A stretch of DNA of 64,000 nt from Flectobacillus major DSM 103. Lineage in GTDB: Bacteria; Bacteroidota; Bacteroidia; Cytophagales; Spirosomataceae. Below are positions 1 through 9,018 of the stretch, in pieces. Location of the stretch: the NCBI RefSeq assembly GCF_000427405.1, contig NZ_KE386491.1, forward strand, positions 2,339,001-2,403,000. The letters run 5' to 3'. The notes under the pieces are model-generated. The model saw only the letters and a list, made by a program, of their open reading frames with translations, had not been told where the DNA came from and ran no database searches. The position numbers and the translations under genes were made by a program. The number at the start of each line of letters is the position of its first letter. Position 1 is the stretch's first letter.

Positions 1-2120
1 TGAGCCTTGAAGTCGTTGTTGACCATCATGAGCATTCCATCTATTGGATTAGCCATAATATGTACCAATTCGCTACCATTTCTTAAACCATACAAACAGG
101 CATTGGGGTCGAGGTAATAATCGTACATCTGGCCACGCATAGCTGTCCATGGGTTTTGGGTTTTCCAGATAATAACACCCGTGTACCAATCCCAAATATG
201 AGCACTAAAGCCCTCAATTAAGCCCCGATACTGGTCGTAATTGACCAACTGAGCCTTCAACCCAAAATCTTTAATATCTTTTGGTTTGCCATAAGGGTCT
301 ATAAAATCGTTGTAGCCAACGCCTGTGTAAGTATGGTATGTCCATACGCTATCGGGTTTTGTTTGAGCATCGGCGTATGGAACTTTCATGTTTTCTTTTG
401 GAATAAAACGCCTCAACGATTCATAGTCGCCTGTACCTACCGAACCCACTTCGGAGTTGAAAGGAAAAGTACGTTGTTCCCAAAAAACTTTTAGAGGCTG
501 AATACCATAAGGGCCATCACCATTGCCACCTAATGAATTGTACGACATGGCATCGGAATTAGAATAATCTACAAACCAGCGAGTTCCATCAAGTTTTGGA
601 AGAATTTCATCTCTGAGTGGTACTAAAATATCTTCGGGAGGTGTAATTTCATTGCCTCCGCACCACATAGCCAACGACGCATGATTTCGTACCATTTTAA
701 TCATATCGGCAGCCGACTCTAAGAATAATGGGTGATTGTCGGGGTACTGACGACGTGTCCATTGGTCTTCTTTTTTCATCGGGTCTATCCAACGGCCATT
801 GCAGTCACCTGACATCCAAAAATCTTGAAAAACCAATAAGCCATAGCGGTCGCAGGCCTCATAAAACTCTGGACGCTCTACCAATGCTCCGCCCCAGATC
901 CTGATCAAATTGAGGTTCATATCACGATGAAATCTAATTTCGGCATCATAGCGTTCATCCGAAAAACGTAACATTGCATCCGAGATAATCCAGTTACCTC
1001 CCTTTATAAACACCTTTTGGCCATTGACATATACCTGACGGCTTTGTGTTGTACTATTCCAATCGGTCTGAATTTCACGTACGCCAACTTTTACTGTTTC
1101 TTGGTCGGAAAGTCCTTTTCCTTGTTCAAAAAACTCAAATTTGGTAGTATATAGCTCTTGTTTTCCATAACCTGCTGGCCACCATAATTTTGGATTTTTC
1201 AGTGTATAGTCCGACAAAGCTACTGTGGTTGTGGTATGCGGAGCTAGGCTTACATGGGCCGAAACCTTCTGGCCATCGATTGAATAAACCAATGTACCTT
1301 CAATTTTTTTATCCGAAGTATTTTCTAGGTCGGCAGTAGCTTTTATAATCGCTGGTTTTTGTACACCTTCGGGGGTTCTTTTCTCAGGAACAAGCGTTAT
1401 AATGTGCGGGTCTTTTAGGTTAACCTTTCCCGTTTTTTCGATATATACTTTGTCCCAGATACCTGTATTTCTATCACGAATTGGGCGAATCCAGTCCCAG
1501 CCAGCAGTATATTGAATAGATACGTTTTTGGCAATAGTACCATCGCCACCTTGTCCTCCATTCGGATTACCAACAGTAGTTGGCGGATATACCACTACAG
1601 CAAGGCGATTGTTGCCGTCTTTTGCCAACAATTTGGTAATATTGAATGCCCGACGAAGAAACATTCCCTCAAAAGGTTTTTCATTAACCTTTTTACCATT
1701 CAAATAAATATCGCAACTGTAGTTGATACCTCTAAATTTTAACCAAATGGTCTGCCCTTCGACTGCTGAAGTTTCTTTGAAATCTTTTACAAACCAATAA
1801 GTATAATACTCACGCCCTATGTGATAAATATCAGGGATTTTTTCGTTATTCAAGCCATAAAAAGGGTCTGGTATTTCTTTGTTGGCCAGCATAGTTGTAA
1901 GCACCGTACCGGGTACAACCGCAGGTTTCCAAGTATTCAGCGAAAAGTTGGGGCTAGAAATAGCCTGCCCATTTTCTTTGATATTTTTGATAGGAGCACA
2001 TTTCCAACCGCTATTTAATTCATATTGATTTTGGGCAAATATGCCTTGCGAAAGCAATAGCAAGCCTATCAAATGAAGAGGTTTGGAAAAAGATGAGGTA
2101 ATTTTAGATAAATTGAACAT
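1..2120 (-). CDS. GH2 exo-beta-glycosidase (glucosaminidase/mannosidase-like), 3' end outside window
   Basis: About 706 residues are visible from the ATG at 2120 and the frame stays open to position 1, so the C-terminus is missing. A signal peptide (residues 1-30, ending GIFAQ) predicts export to the periplasm. The N-terminal jelly roll contains VPGTVLTTMLAN followed by DPFYGLNNE, typical of GH2 enzymes related to exo-beta-D-glucosaminidase and mannosylglycoprotein endo-beta-mannosidase. The acid/base motif WCGGNE places Glu at about residue 491; FNSEVGSVG gives a nucleophile Glu at about 557. The spacing of about 66 residues and the later NPWTAMRGQMYDYYLDP stretch fit the CsxA-like subgroup. 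It is divergent from the GH78 gene, with a 323-bp shared upstream region. The family is secure; the exact substrate is not. Confidence 0.9.
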   Translation of the reverse strand, partial: MFNLSKITSSFSKPLHLIGLLLLSQGIFAQNQYELNSGWKCAPIKNIKENGQAISSPNFSLNTWKPAVVPGTVLTTMLANKEIPDPFYGLNNEKIPDIYHIGREYYTYWFVKDFKETSAVEGQTIWLKFRGINYSCDIYLNGKKVNEKPFEGMFLRRAFNITKLLAKDGNNRLAVVVYPPTTVGNPNGGQGGDGTIAKNVSIQYTAGWDWIRPIRDRNTGIWDKVYIEKTGKVNLKDPHIITLVPEKRTPEGVQKPAIIKATADLENTSDKKIEGTLVYSIDGQKVSAHVSLAPHTTTTVALSDYTLKNPKLWWPAGYGKQELYTTKFEFFEQGKGLSDQETVKVGVREIQTDWNSTTQSRQVYVNGQKVFIKGGNWIISDAMLRFSDERYDAEIRFHRDMNLNLIRIWGGALVERPEFYEACDRYGLLVFQDFWMSGDCNGRWIDPMKKEDQWTRRQYPDNHPLFLESAADMIKMVRNHASLAMWCGGNEITPPEDILVPLRDEILPKLDGTRWFVDYSNSDAMSYNSLGGNGDGPYGIQPLKVFWEQRTFPFNSEVGSVGTGDYESLRRFIPKENMKVPYADAQTKPDSVWTYHTYTGVGYNDFIDPYGKPKDIKDFGLKAQLVNYDQYRGLIEGFSAHIWDWYTGVIIWKTQNPWTAMRGQMYDYYLDPNACLYGLRNGSELVHIMANPIDGMLMMVNNDFKA

Positions 2121-2443
2121 TTTTAGAATAGAAAATTGAATAGTTAATTTTGAGAGTGAAGACACCACGCCGTTATTTAGGGTACTAAATAGGGTTTGCC
2201 CGCATAAATTTAACAAATAAAGCCTTGTTTTGAGGTATTTGAGCCTATCTCCTCTTAAAAATGAGTAAAAACCATTAGCTATTTTTCAAACTTCGGCAAT
2301 ATATTTCTTAATCTACTTTTTTTATCAAAATACTCTATTCATTTTGGTGGCCATGACCTGTGTTATCATGCTAATATTGGTAATATAGTCGGGTGTTATA
2401 CAGCAATACCTTATATTTACCCCATAAACTTACCCTTCTTTCT
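2121..2443. other. Divergent intergenic region between GH2 and GH78 genes
   Basis: It must hold both promoters. A possible plus-strand promoter has TTTG at 2343-2346 and TAATATTG at 2372-2379 (one mismatch to TAnnTTTG), but the 25-nt spacing is longer than usual, so it is weak. I see no gene here. Confidence 0.4.
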
Positions 2444-5110
2444 ATGAAATCTTTTTCTTTTTTCCTCAAAACCCTATTAGCTGGCAGTTTTTATTTACAG
2501 ACTTTGACAGGCTTTGCTGAGGTGGTCAATCTGCAATGCGAGCATTTGGTTGCTCCTATTGGGTTAGATGCAACACAACCTAGGTTTTCTTGGCAATTAA
2601 AGGCATCACAATCGGGGGCCAAACAAACAGCCTATCAGATTAGTGTAAGCACCGATTCGCTGGCCTTACTAAAGGGGCCTGGTAATATCTGGCAAAGTCC
2701 CAAAATATTATCGCAAGATCAATTGGTAATTTTTCAAGGAAAAAACCTTATTCCTTTCACAAAATATTTCTGGAAAGTTACTATTTGGGGAAGTAACGGG
2801 GTACAAAGTGCTATTGCCAGTTTTGAAACAGGAATGATGCAAAGCAAAAATTGGCAAGGTGCATGGATTAGCGACTCGCAAGATAGTCAAAATAAAGTAG
2901 CTCCGTATTTTCGGAAAACTTTTCAAAATACCAAAAAAGTAGTTTCGGCAAGGGCTTATATTGCCGTTGGAGGCTTGTACGAGTTATCTATCAATGGTCA
3001 AAAAGTAAGCAATCATCGCCTCGACCCTATGTACACCCGTTTTGATAGACGTAATTTGTATGTAACTCATGATGTAACTTCGCTGATTCAGCAAGGCAAA
3101 AACGCCATCGGAGTACTTTTGGGCAATGGCTGGTACAACCACCAGTCTACGGCAGTTTGGTATTTTGACAAAGCTCCTTGGCGTGGGCGACCTACCTTTT
3201 GCTTTGACTTACGTATCCAATACAGCGATGGTACTACCGAGGTTATTGTGTCGGGAAAAGACTGGAAGACCGCTCCAAGTCCTATTATTTTTAATAGTAT
3301 TTATACAGCCGAACACTGCGATGCCCGCCTAGAGTCGATAGGCTGGAATACGCCAAATTTTGATGATAGTTTGTGGAAAGAGGTTATTTTTAGGGCAGCA
3401 CCTTCTACTCAAATTATGGCTCAGGCTTTACACCCTATTAGAGCGGTTGAGGAAATTGCTACTAAAAAACTACAGCAATTCAATAATAAAAATTATGTTT
3501 TTGACCTTGGCCGAAACATATCGGGCGTTAGCAAAATCACGGTTAAAGGAGCTGAAGGTACTATTATTAGGCTCAAGCACGCCGAAAGAATTTATGATAA
3601 TGGCCATGTCGACCAGTCCAATATTGATGTACATTACCGCCCCCAAGATGATAGCGACCCTTTTCAAACTGATATTTTTATTTTGCGTGGAAAAGGCGAG
3701 GAATCGTTTATGCCAAAATTCAACTATAAGGGCTTTCAATACGTAGAAGTAAGTAGCTCTCAGCCTATTGAACTCACCCAAGAGAGCTTGAAAGGCTATT
3801 TTATGCACAGCGATGTACCTGCTCTTGGACAAATATCGTCTTCTAATCCAACCCTTAATAAAATCTGGGAAGCTACCAACAATTCTTATTTGTCCAACCT
3901 TTTTGGATACCCAACCGACTGCCCACAACGTGAAAAAAACGGCTGGACAGGCGATGCCCATATTGCTATCGAAACAGGACTTTATAATTTTGATGGTATT
4001 ACAATTTATGAAAAATGGCTAGCCGACCACCGAGACGAACAACAACCCAATGGCGTTTTGCCGTCTATTATTCCTACTGGTGGCTGGGGCTACGAATGGG
4101 GTAACGGCCCCGACTGGACAAGTACAATTGCTATTATCCCTTGGAATATCTATTTGTTTTATGGTGATAAAAAACTCCTTGTCGATAACTACGACAATAT
4201 TAAACGCTATGTTGACCATATTACCGATATTAGTCCCAACGGCCTAACTACTTGGGGTCTTGGCGATTGGGTTCCTGTCAAGTCTAAAACGCCAGTAGAA
4301 CTTACTTCGTCGGCTTATTATTTTGTAGATACCCAAATTTTAGCCAAAACGGCTCAACTTTTGGGTAAAAAAGATGATTTTATCAAATACTCACAACTTG
4401 CTGATAAAATCAAAAATACCTTTAACCAAAAATATCTTAATGAGGCAACGGGAATTTATGGACAAGGCGTTCAAACAGAACTGAGTGTACCCTTATATTG
4501 GGGTTTAGTACCAGATACCTTCAAAAGTAAAGTAGCCCAAAATCTAGCAAAACGAGTAGAGGCCGATGGAAATCACTTAGACGTTGGATTGTTGGGAACA
4601 AAAGCTATTTTGAATGCTCTAAGCGAAAACGGATACGCCGATTTGGCTTATAAAGTAGCTTCACAAGAAAGCTACCCTTCGTGGGGCTGGTGGATTGTCA
4701 ACGGGGCTACTACTTTGTACGAAAACTGGCCTATTGATGCCAAATCAGACATTTCGATGAATCATATCATGTTTGGCGAAATTGGAGGATGGCTTTACAA
4801 GGGTATTGCTGGTATCAAACCTGACCCTAGTCAAGCAGGGTTCAAACATATTTTGCTCGAACCACATTTTGTAGAAGGACTCAATCAGTTTGAAGCCAAA
4901 TTTAATGCTCCTACGGGTCAAATTATTTCTTCTTGGCAAAAAGAACAAGGAAAAATCACATACACTGTTACGATTCCTGCCAACTCAAAAGCAACCTTAC
5001 AATTACCTTCTGAGCAAGGAAAAACTATTTTACAAAACAAAAAAGCTGTTTTAAACCCTACAATTCCGTTAGAATCAGGAACGTATATTTTTGAAATAAA
5101 TGCAAAATAG
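2444..5110 (+). CDS. Alpha-L-rhamnosidase, GH78
   Basis: A secreted enzyme of 888 residues that removes terminal alpha-L-rhamnose from plant polysaccharides or glycosides. I prefer the ATG at 2444 over the open frame from 2393 because it begins a clean signal peptide (MKSFSFFLKTLLAG, ending near TGFAE). An N-terminal FnIII-like domain and two beta-sandwich regions precede the (alpha/alpha)6 barrel. The GH78 signature DCPQREKNGWTGDA, at about residues 490-505, carries the acidic catalytic residues. WGWWIVNGATTLYENW, at about 746-762, carries the general-base Glu, and SMNHIMFGEIGGWLYKGIAG is the usual closing motif. Full length for the family. Divergent from the GH2 gene, suggesting joint action on a rhamnose-containing plant glycan, which is inference. 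Confidence 0.93.
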   Translation: MKSFSFFLKTLLAGSFYLQTLTGFAEVVNLQCEHLVAPIGLDATQPRFSWQLKASQSGAKQTAYQISVSTDSLALLKGPGNIWQSPKILSQDQLVIFQGKNLIPFTKYFWKVTIWGSNGVQSAIASFETGMMQSKNWQGAWISDSQDSQNKVAPYFRKTFQNTKKVVSARAYIAVGGLYELSINGQKVSNHRLDPMYTRFDRRNLYVTHDVTSLIQQGKNAIGVLLGNGWYNHQSTAVWYFDKAPWRGRPTFCFDLRIQYSDGTTEVIVSGKDWKTAPSPIIFNSIYTAEHCDARLESIGWNTPNFDDSLWKEVIFRAAPSTQIMAQALHPIRAVEEIATKKLQQFNNKNYVFDLGRNISGVSKITVKGAEGTIIRLKHAERIYDNGHVDQSNIDVHYRPQDDSDPFQTDIFILRGKGEESFMPKFNYKGFQYVEVSSSQPIELTQESLKGYFMHSDVPALGQISSSNPTLNKIWEATNNSYLSNLFGYPTDCPQREKNGWTGDAHIAIETGLYNFDGITIYEKWLADHRDEQQPNGVLPSIIPTGGWGYEWGNGPDWTSTIAIIPWNIYLFYGDKKLLVDNYDNIKRYVDHITDISPNGLTTWGLGDWVPVKSKTPVELTSSAYYFVDTQILAKTAQLLGKKDDFIKYSQLADKIKNTFNQKYLNEATGIYGQGVQTELSVPLYWGLVPDTFKSKVAQNLAKRVEADGNHLDVGLLGTKAILNALSENGYADLAYKVASQESYPSWGWWIVNGATTLYENWPIDAKSDISMNHIMFGEIGGWLYKGIAGIKPDPSQAGFKHILLEPHFVEGLNQFEAKFNAPTGQIISSWQKEQGKITYTVTIPANSKATLQLPSEQGKTILQNKKAVLNPTIPLESGTYIFEINAK

Positions 5111-5209
5111 GTAACCCTTAGCCTCAGAATAGACATAATGCTATTGATACTTTTGCTTTTTTTCTATTTGTAGAATCTTTGCATCTTAAAAATCACGATA
5201 ATAAACTGT

Positions 5210-5257
5210 GTTTTTCCTATTAGCTAATAGATTAATTAGCAAGCTAATAGGAAAAAC
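5210..5257. terminator. Bidirectional terminator hairpin, 16-bp perfect stem
   Basis: Arms 5210-5225 and 5242-5257 are perfect inverted repeats with a 16-nt loop. The arm ends are A5/T5, so a U-tract forms on either strand. It lies between the convergent genes ending at 5110 (+) and 5316 (-). Confidence 0.85.
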
Positions 5258-5315
5258 TCAAACAGCTTAGCTCTTAAATTTGAGATGACTCATTGGCAAA
5301 ATATGGTCAAAAATA

Positions 5316-5627
5316 CTAATTCCCCGCAAACGGTGACCCGAAAATACCAACGGCAAGTTCTGCCCAAACAAGCAAAAAGGCTACTAATAACGCTAATCCA
5401 ATCATCATTCTGAGTTTGATAGTTTTTACTTTTCTCAAAACAAGTTCAAGAGCCAGTCCTACGCTTAGTAGTAAAACCCCTGCCACAACAAAATCGAATA
5501 ATGTCCAATTTACTTCATTCGTAAATTGCATTGCTGTAAAAGGCACAAGCAATACCATCGGAATTACCATCAAAATCCCAAGAAGTCTTTTGTTTTGCCC
5601 AAGCTCAAATACCTGATTTTCTTTCAT
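5316..5627 (-). CDS. Small integral membrane protein, unknown function
   Basis: A 103-residue protein with three hydrophobic segments at about residues 14-33, 43-62 and 72-94. A basic stretch (RKVKTIKLR) follows the second, and the protein ends AVGIFGSPFAGN. Similar small three-TM proteins ending in a GIFGSPFAG-type motif are, as I recall, common hypothetical proteins in Bacteroidota. There is no catalytic motif. It is monocistronic, with 637 bp of non-coding DNA upstream. I do not recognise a function. Confidence 0.75.
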   Translation of the reverse strand: MKENQVFELGQNKRLLGILMVIPMVLLVPFTAMQFTNEVNWTLFDFVVAGVLLLSVGLALELVLRKVKTIKLRMMIGLALLVAFLLVWAELAVGIFGSPFAGN

Positions 5628-6264
5628 TTCAGTTCTCTTTTAAAAAGTTTTGTCAATAACGTTTAGCCCTTTTAAGTAATTGTATTGGCATACTCTGTGA
5701 ACGGGCATAACACAAAGTGATTAGAAGTAGGACAATTTGTTTTATGATTCGGCAGTCAAAAATTTAATCCTTTTTTTGTTATTACTAGGCTTTTCGGCCA
5801 GACTATTTTCTTTATTATAAATTTGAAACGCTATTTTTAGCAATGTCTTGAACATCCTCAATGAGCATTTTCCTATTAATTGGCGAATTTATTCTTGTAT
5901 TACAAAAGTTTAAACAGCTTCAATGTTTACTTTTGTATGATAGCTAGGGCAAAGTAAAGCTTTGTATTGGCTTATTATTTTTAATATAGGCTTGTGATAA
6001 GAGCCCCCAAAAGTGTAACAATTTACTGAATAGCATTGAAAAAATAACACCTAAAATGCTATTTCTTGAGAACTTAGCGTTAAATGCTTTAGTTATACAA
6101 ACAACCATCGACCAACGTACTAAATAAGAAAAGGATTGAATGTCTATTGCAATATTTGGGAAATTGGAACAAACAAACTTAAAAACGAATACAATTTTAA
6201 TGTAGTAACTCCTATAGCAATAGGTAAGTTGACATTACCTACTTTGCATTCTTGATAATTATTT
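5628..6264. other. 637-bp intergenic region, no gene seen
   Basis: This divergent region lies between the small membrane protein (-) and the AraC-type regulator (+). A TACTTTTG element at 5928-5935 matches the Bacteroidota -7 consensus, but no TTG lies 17-23 nt upstream. On the minus strand a short stretch reads like a truncated protein tail (KMLIEDVQDIAKNS) with no start and stops on both sides. It could be a decayed gene but I cannot support it. Confidence 0.4.
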
Positions 6265-8178
6265 ATGAATAAGCTACAAAATCTATATATCTATATATTA
6301 TTGCTAACGGGGTTTATGCTACAAGCCCAAATTAGAATTGAAGTACAATTGCCCCTAAAAAACCAACAGAGTCCTCCTCCCTTGTTTATTGCTTGTAGTT
6401 TCAACAATTGGTCGCCAGGCGACCCTAACTATAGGTTACAGAAAAGTACCAGTGGGAAGTATTTTATCGAATTGCCCGATACATTAAGCTATTTTGAATA
6501 CAAGTTTACGCAAGGCTATTGGACTCTCGTAGAAGGCAATGGCCAAGGGCATTCGATACGCAACAGAATATATGACCGAGCCACAGCCCCCAATTCACGA
6601 CTAGTCACAGCTCAGATTGAAGGCTGGGAGGCACGCCCTACGTATCGTTTTTATATCAAAAGTGTTCCTCTCAACACGCCAAAAGATGCCAGTATTTATA
6701 TTACAGGAAATTTTAATAACTGGGACCCCGGCAATGAAAGCTACCGACTACAAAAACAGTTTGACGGAACATTTAGGGTAGCTGTATCTACCGATTTAGA
6801 ACGCATTGAATACAAATTTACACGAGGCGACTGGTCGACAGTAGAGGGACAAGAAAATGGAAAAGCCAAACCCAATAGGGTTCTTTTTAGAAAGGCAGAT
6901 TTTAACCTTGAAGAAATCCCGATTGATGTAGAAAGTTGGGAAGACCTTGCAGGGACATTCAATTTCTTTTCTATTTATGACCTTCTGTTGTTATTTTCTG
7001 CTTTTCAGGGACTACTATTGATTATTGCGATTCCGACCATGCAAGACTACAATCGCAAGGCTAATCAGTGGTTGGTATTATCTATTGCTTTTACCTCTTT
7101 TGTCCTGATAATGAAAACTTTAACAGGTTATAGAGTTATTGCCGAGCAATATAGCAAACTACTGCTTTTCCCTGATTTAGCTTTGTTTTTGTATGCTCCC
7201 TTGTTTTATTTTTATTTACAAAAACTACTTTTCAAAACGCCCAAATTACCTGCAAGGTGGTGGATACATTTTATTTTGCCAATGGCACAAATTGTGGCGT
7301 ATCTTCCCTTTTTGCTTATTAATTCAAAGGAGTTTTTGCTAAAATTACTCAACAAAGAACCCGATTTGCATTATTTATCGTTGGCATTAGGGATTATCTC
7401 TTGGGGGGTAAATATTTATTATTGGCTTATCAACTGGCGGTCGGTACAAACCTACAACCAGCAATACCCCACTCAGGCATCTAAAGAACAAAATACCGAA
7501 TACCTCACTACTGTACTGCTGATTCAGGCAGTTTGTTTGGCTTTATGGGCATTTACGGGTGTATTAATTTTTACCAATAATATTTTGGGCTGGAACACCA
7601 CCCTAATTGCCGACAAGAGTATTGATATTATTTGGCTAGCATTTTCGGCTATTCCTTATTTTCTTGGATATTTTGCGATTCATCAGCCCGAAATATTTAA
7701 GATTCCGCATTTGGGCAATAAACCTCTGACAGAGACAAAAGCCCCCCTCGAATCGGATCATATTCAGGAAATAGAGCCTATTACTCCTACTATCAACGAA
7801 CCCGAAAAAGATGCGAATCATGAGCAAATGGTATTGATGTGGAAAGAGAAAATAGATGTGTACATGACCCAACACAAGCCTTATACCAATGTAGGACTGA
7901 CGCTCAATGAACTGGCTACCATGTTAAAAATATCGCCTCATTTGCTTTCAAAAGTAATCAATGAAGCTTACCAAAAAAACTTCTTCGACTTTATTAATTC
8001 TTATCGGATTGAAGAATTTAAGATTCGTTTTGACGACCCCAAAAACAGACAATATACCATGTTGGCGATTGCCTTCGAGGTAGGCTTTAATTCTAAAACT
8101 GCCTTTAACCGTGCCTTCAAAAAAATGACCCAACAAACCCCTCGTGAATATTTCTTCGACTCGCGAGAAGAGGATTAA
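6265..8178 (+). CDS. Membrane-bound AraC-family regulator with two periplasmic starch-binding-like domains
   Basis: 637 residues. After a signal peptide (1-22, ending MLQAQ) come two tandem E-set/CBM20-CBM48-like domains, about 38-105 and 142-210. The key motifs are CSFNNWSPGDPNYRLQK and GNFNNWDPGNESYRLQK, each followed by EYKFT and a TVEG turn. Seven hydrophobic segments lie between about 235 and 475, then a charged linker, then an AraC double helix-turn-helix at about 525-635 (LNELATMLKISPHLLSKVIN; IAFEVGFNSKTAFNRAFKK). Seven segments after a signal peptide put the sugar-binding modules outside and the DNA-binding domain in the cytosol. Its position immediately upstream of a susCDE-amylase locus suggests it senses starch fragments and activates that locus; this is inference. 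Architecture confidence is high, ligand moderate. Confidence 0.88.
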   Translation: MNKLQNLYIYILLLTGFMLQAQIRIEVQLPLKNQQSPPPLFIACSFNNWSPGDPNYRLQKSTSGKYFIELPDTLSYFEYKFTQGYWTLVEGNGQGHSIRNRIYDRATAPNSRLVTAQIEGWEARPTYRFYIKSVPLNTPKDASIYITGNFNNWDPGNESYRLQKQFDGTFRVAVSTDLERIEYKFTRGDWSTVEGQENGKAKPNRVLFRKADFNLEEIPIDVESWEDLAGTFNFFSIYDLLLLFSAFQGLLLIIAIPTMQDYNRKANQWLVLSIAFTSFVLIMKTLTGYRVIAEQYSKLLLFPDLALFLYAPLFYFYLQKLLFKTPKLPARWWIHFILPMAQIVAYLPFLLINSKEFLLKLLNKEPDLHYLSLALGIISWGVNIYYWLINWRSVQTYNQQYPTQASKEQNTEYLTTVLLIQAVCLALWAFTGVLIFTNNILGWNTTLIADKSIDIIWLAFSAIPYFLGYFAIHQPEIFKIPHLGNKPLTETKAPLESDHIQEIEPITPTINEPEKDANHEQMVLMWKEKIDVYMTQHKPYTNVGLTLNELATMLKISPHLLSKVINEAYQKNFFDFINSYRIEEFKIRFDDPKNRQYTMLAIAFEVGFNSKTAFNRAFKKMTQQTPREYFFDSREED

Positions 8179-8230
8179 GTCTTGTTGATTGCAAGCTCCC
8201 CAATAGCAACTAATAACATCGGTTTTTGTG

Positions 8231-8284
8231 CCTGAAAACTTTTTGACTCTGCGTTTTTCAAAACCTTGTCAAAGAGTTTTCGGG
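8231..8284 (+). terminator. Hairpin downstream of the AraC regulator
   Basis: Arms 8231-8247 and 8268-8284 pair over 17 bp with two G-U wobbles around a 20-nt loop. It lies 53 nt after the regulator stop codon. No strong U-tract follows, so termination efficiency is uncertain. Confidence 0.55.
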
Positions 8285-9018
8285 CAACCATCTCTCACCT
8301 CTGAGTACTGTCCATAAAAGTGTTAATGAATATCCTATTTCCCTTTGCCAGTATCTAGGATCGACAAGCGTAATAATATGGCATTTCCCCTGCCTATTTT
8401 ATAACCTCCCCTACCTCCTAATCAGATACAATTTCACCTTTATTTAGTACTGTTTCACCAAAAAATAAGTGCCATTTTATAAAGTGGCATAGCTAATGAC
8501 ATAGATATAACACTGAAAATCAATACAATAAAAACACATTACAAGTTTTTCTAAAAATAATGCAGATTTAGGAAAGTGGAACGACACAGCTAGTTTGGCA
8601 TAGTACTTTTGTAAGAAATATTTAAAACTTTCTAATCCTTTATTTTATGTTTCTGAACATAAAATCCTAGAAAGAACAATATACCAAAACTAAAAAGACT
8701 TACTTTCTTCGGAAAGTGGGCTATGTAAGTACCAATTATGATAAAGAAACTATTGCTGAAATGTGCTATTCTAACCACACAGAATGACACATCTTTCTAC
8801 TTGATGCAATCAACACGACAAGCCCACAGCGTTCTCTCGGTGGTGTATTCTTCTTGGTATTTTCATGATATTATTACAAAGCTCATCTCGTATTTTGGTG
8901 TACCCCAATTACCTACAATTATCAACGACATATCTCTTTCTAAGCTTAGATTTTTCCAAAAACTCAAGACAATTCCAATTATATTTTAAACCAATAATCC
9001 ATTAACCAGTTTCAATTT
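8285..9018 (+). promoter_or_regulatory. Long upstream region of susC with candidate operator and -7 element
   Basis: A 20-bp near-perfect palindrome (TGCCA at 8470, TGGCA ending at 8489, TTTATAAA centre) is a candidate operator. GGCATAG recurs at 8486-8492 and about 8597-8603. TACTTTTG at 8604-8611 matches TAnnTTTG, without a clear TTG upstream; if used it gives a leader of about 400 nt. An 83-codon frame at 8738-8989 has no recognisable protein features and I regard it as leader sequence. Confidence 0.4.

Noticed and set aside
5928-5935. TACTTTTG as promoter of the AraC regulator
   Set aside because: No TTG at 17-23 nt upstream, and more than 300 nt from the gene; too weak to call.
8738-8989. 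83-codon frame upstream of susC
   Set aside because: No ribosome site, no family features, odd composition; it fits a transcribed leader better.
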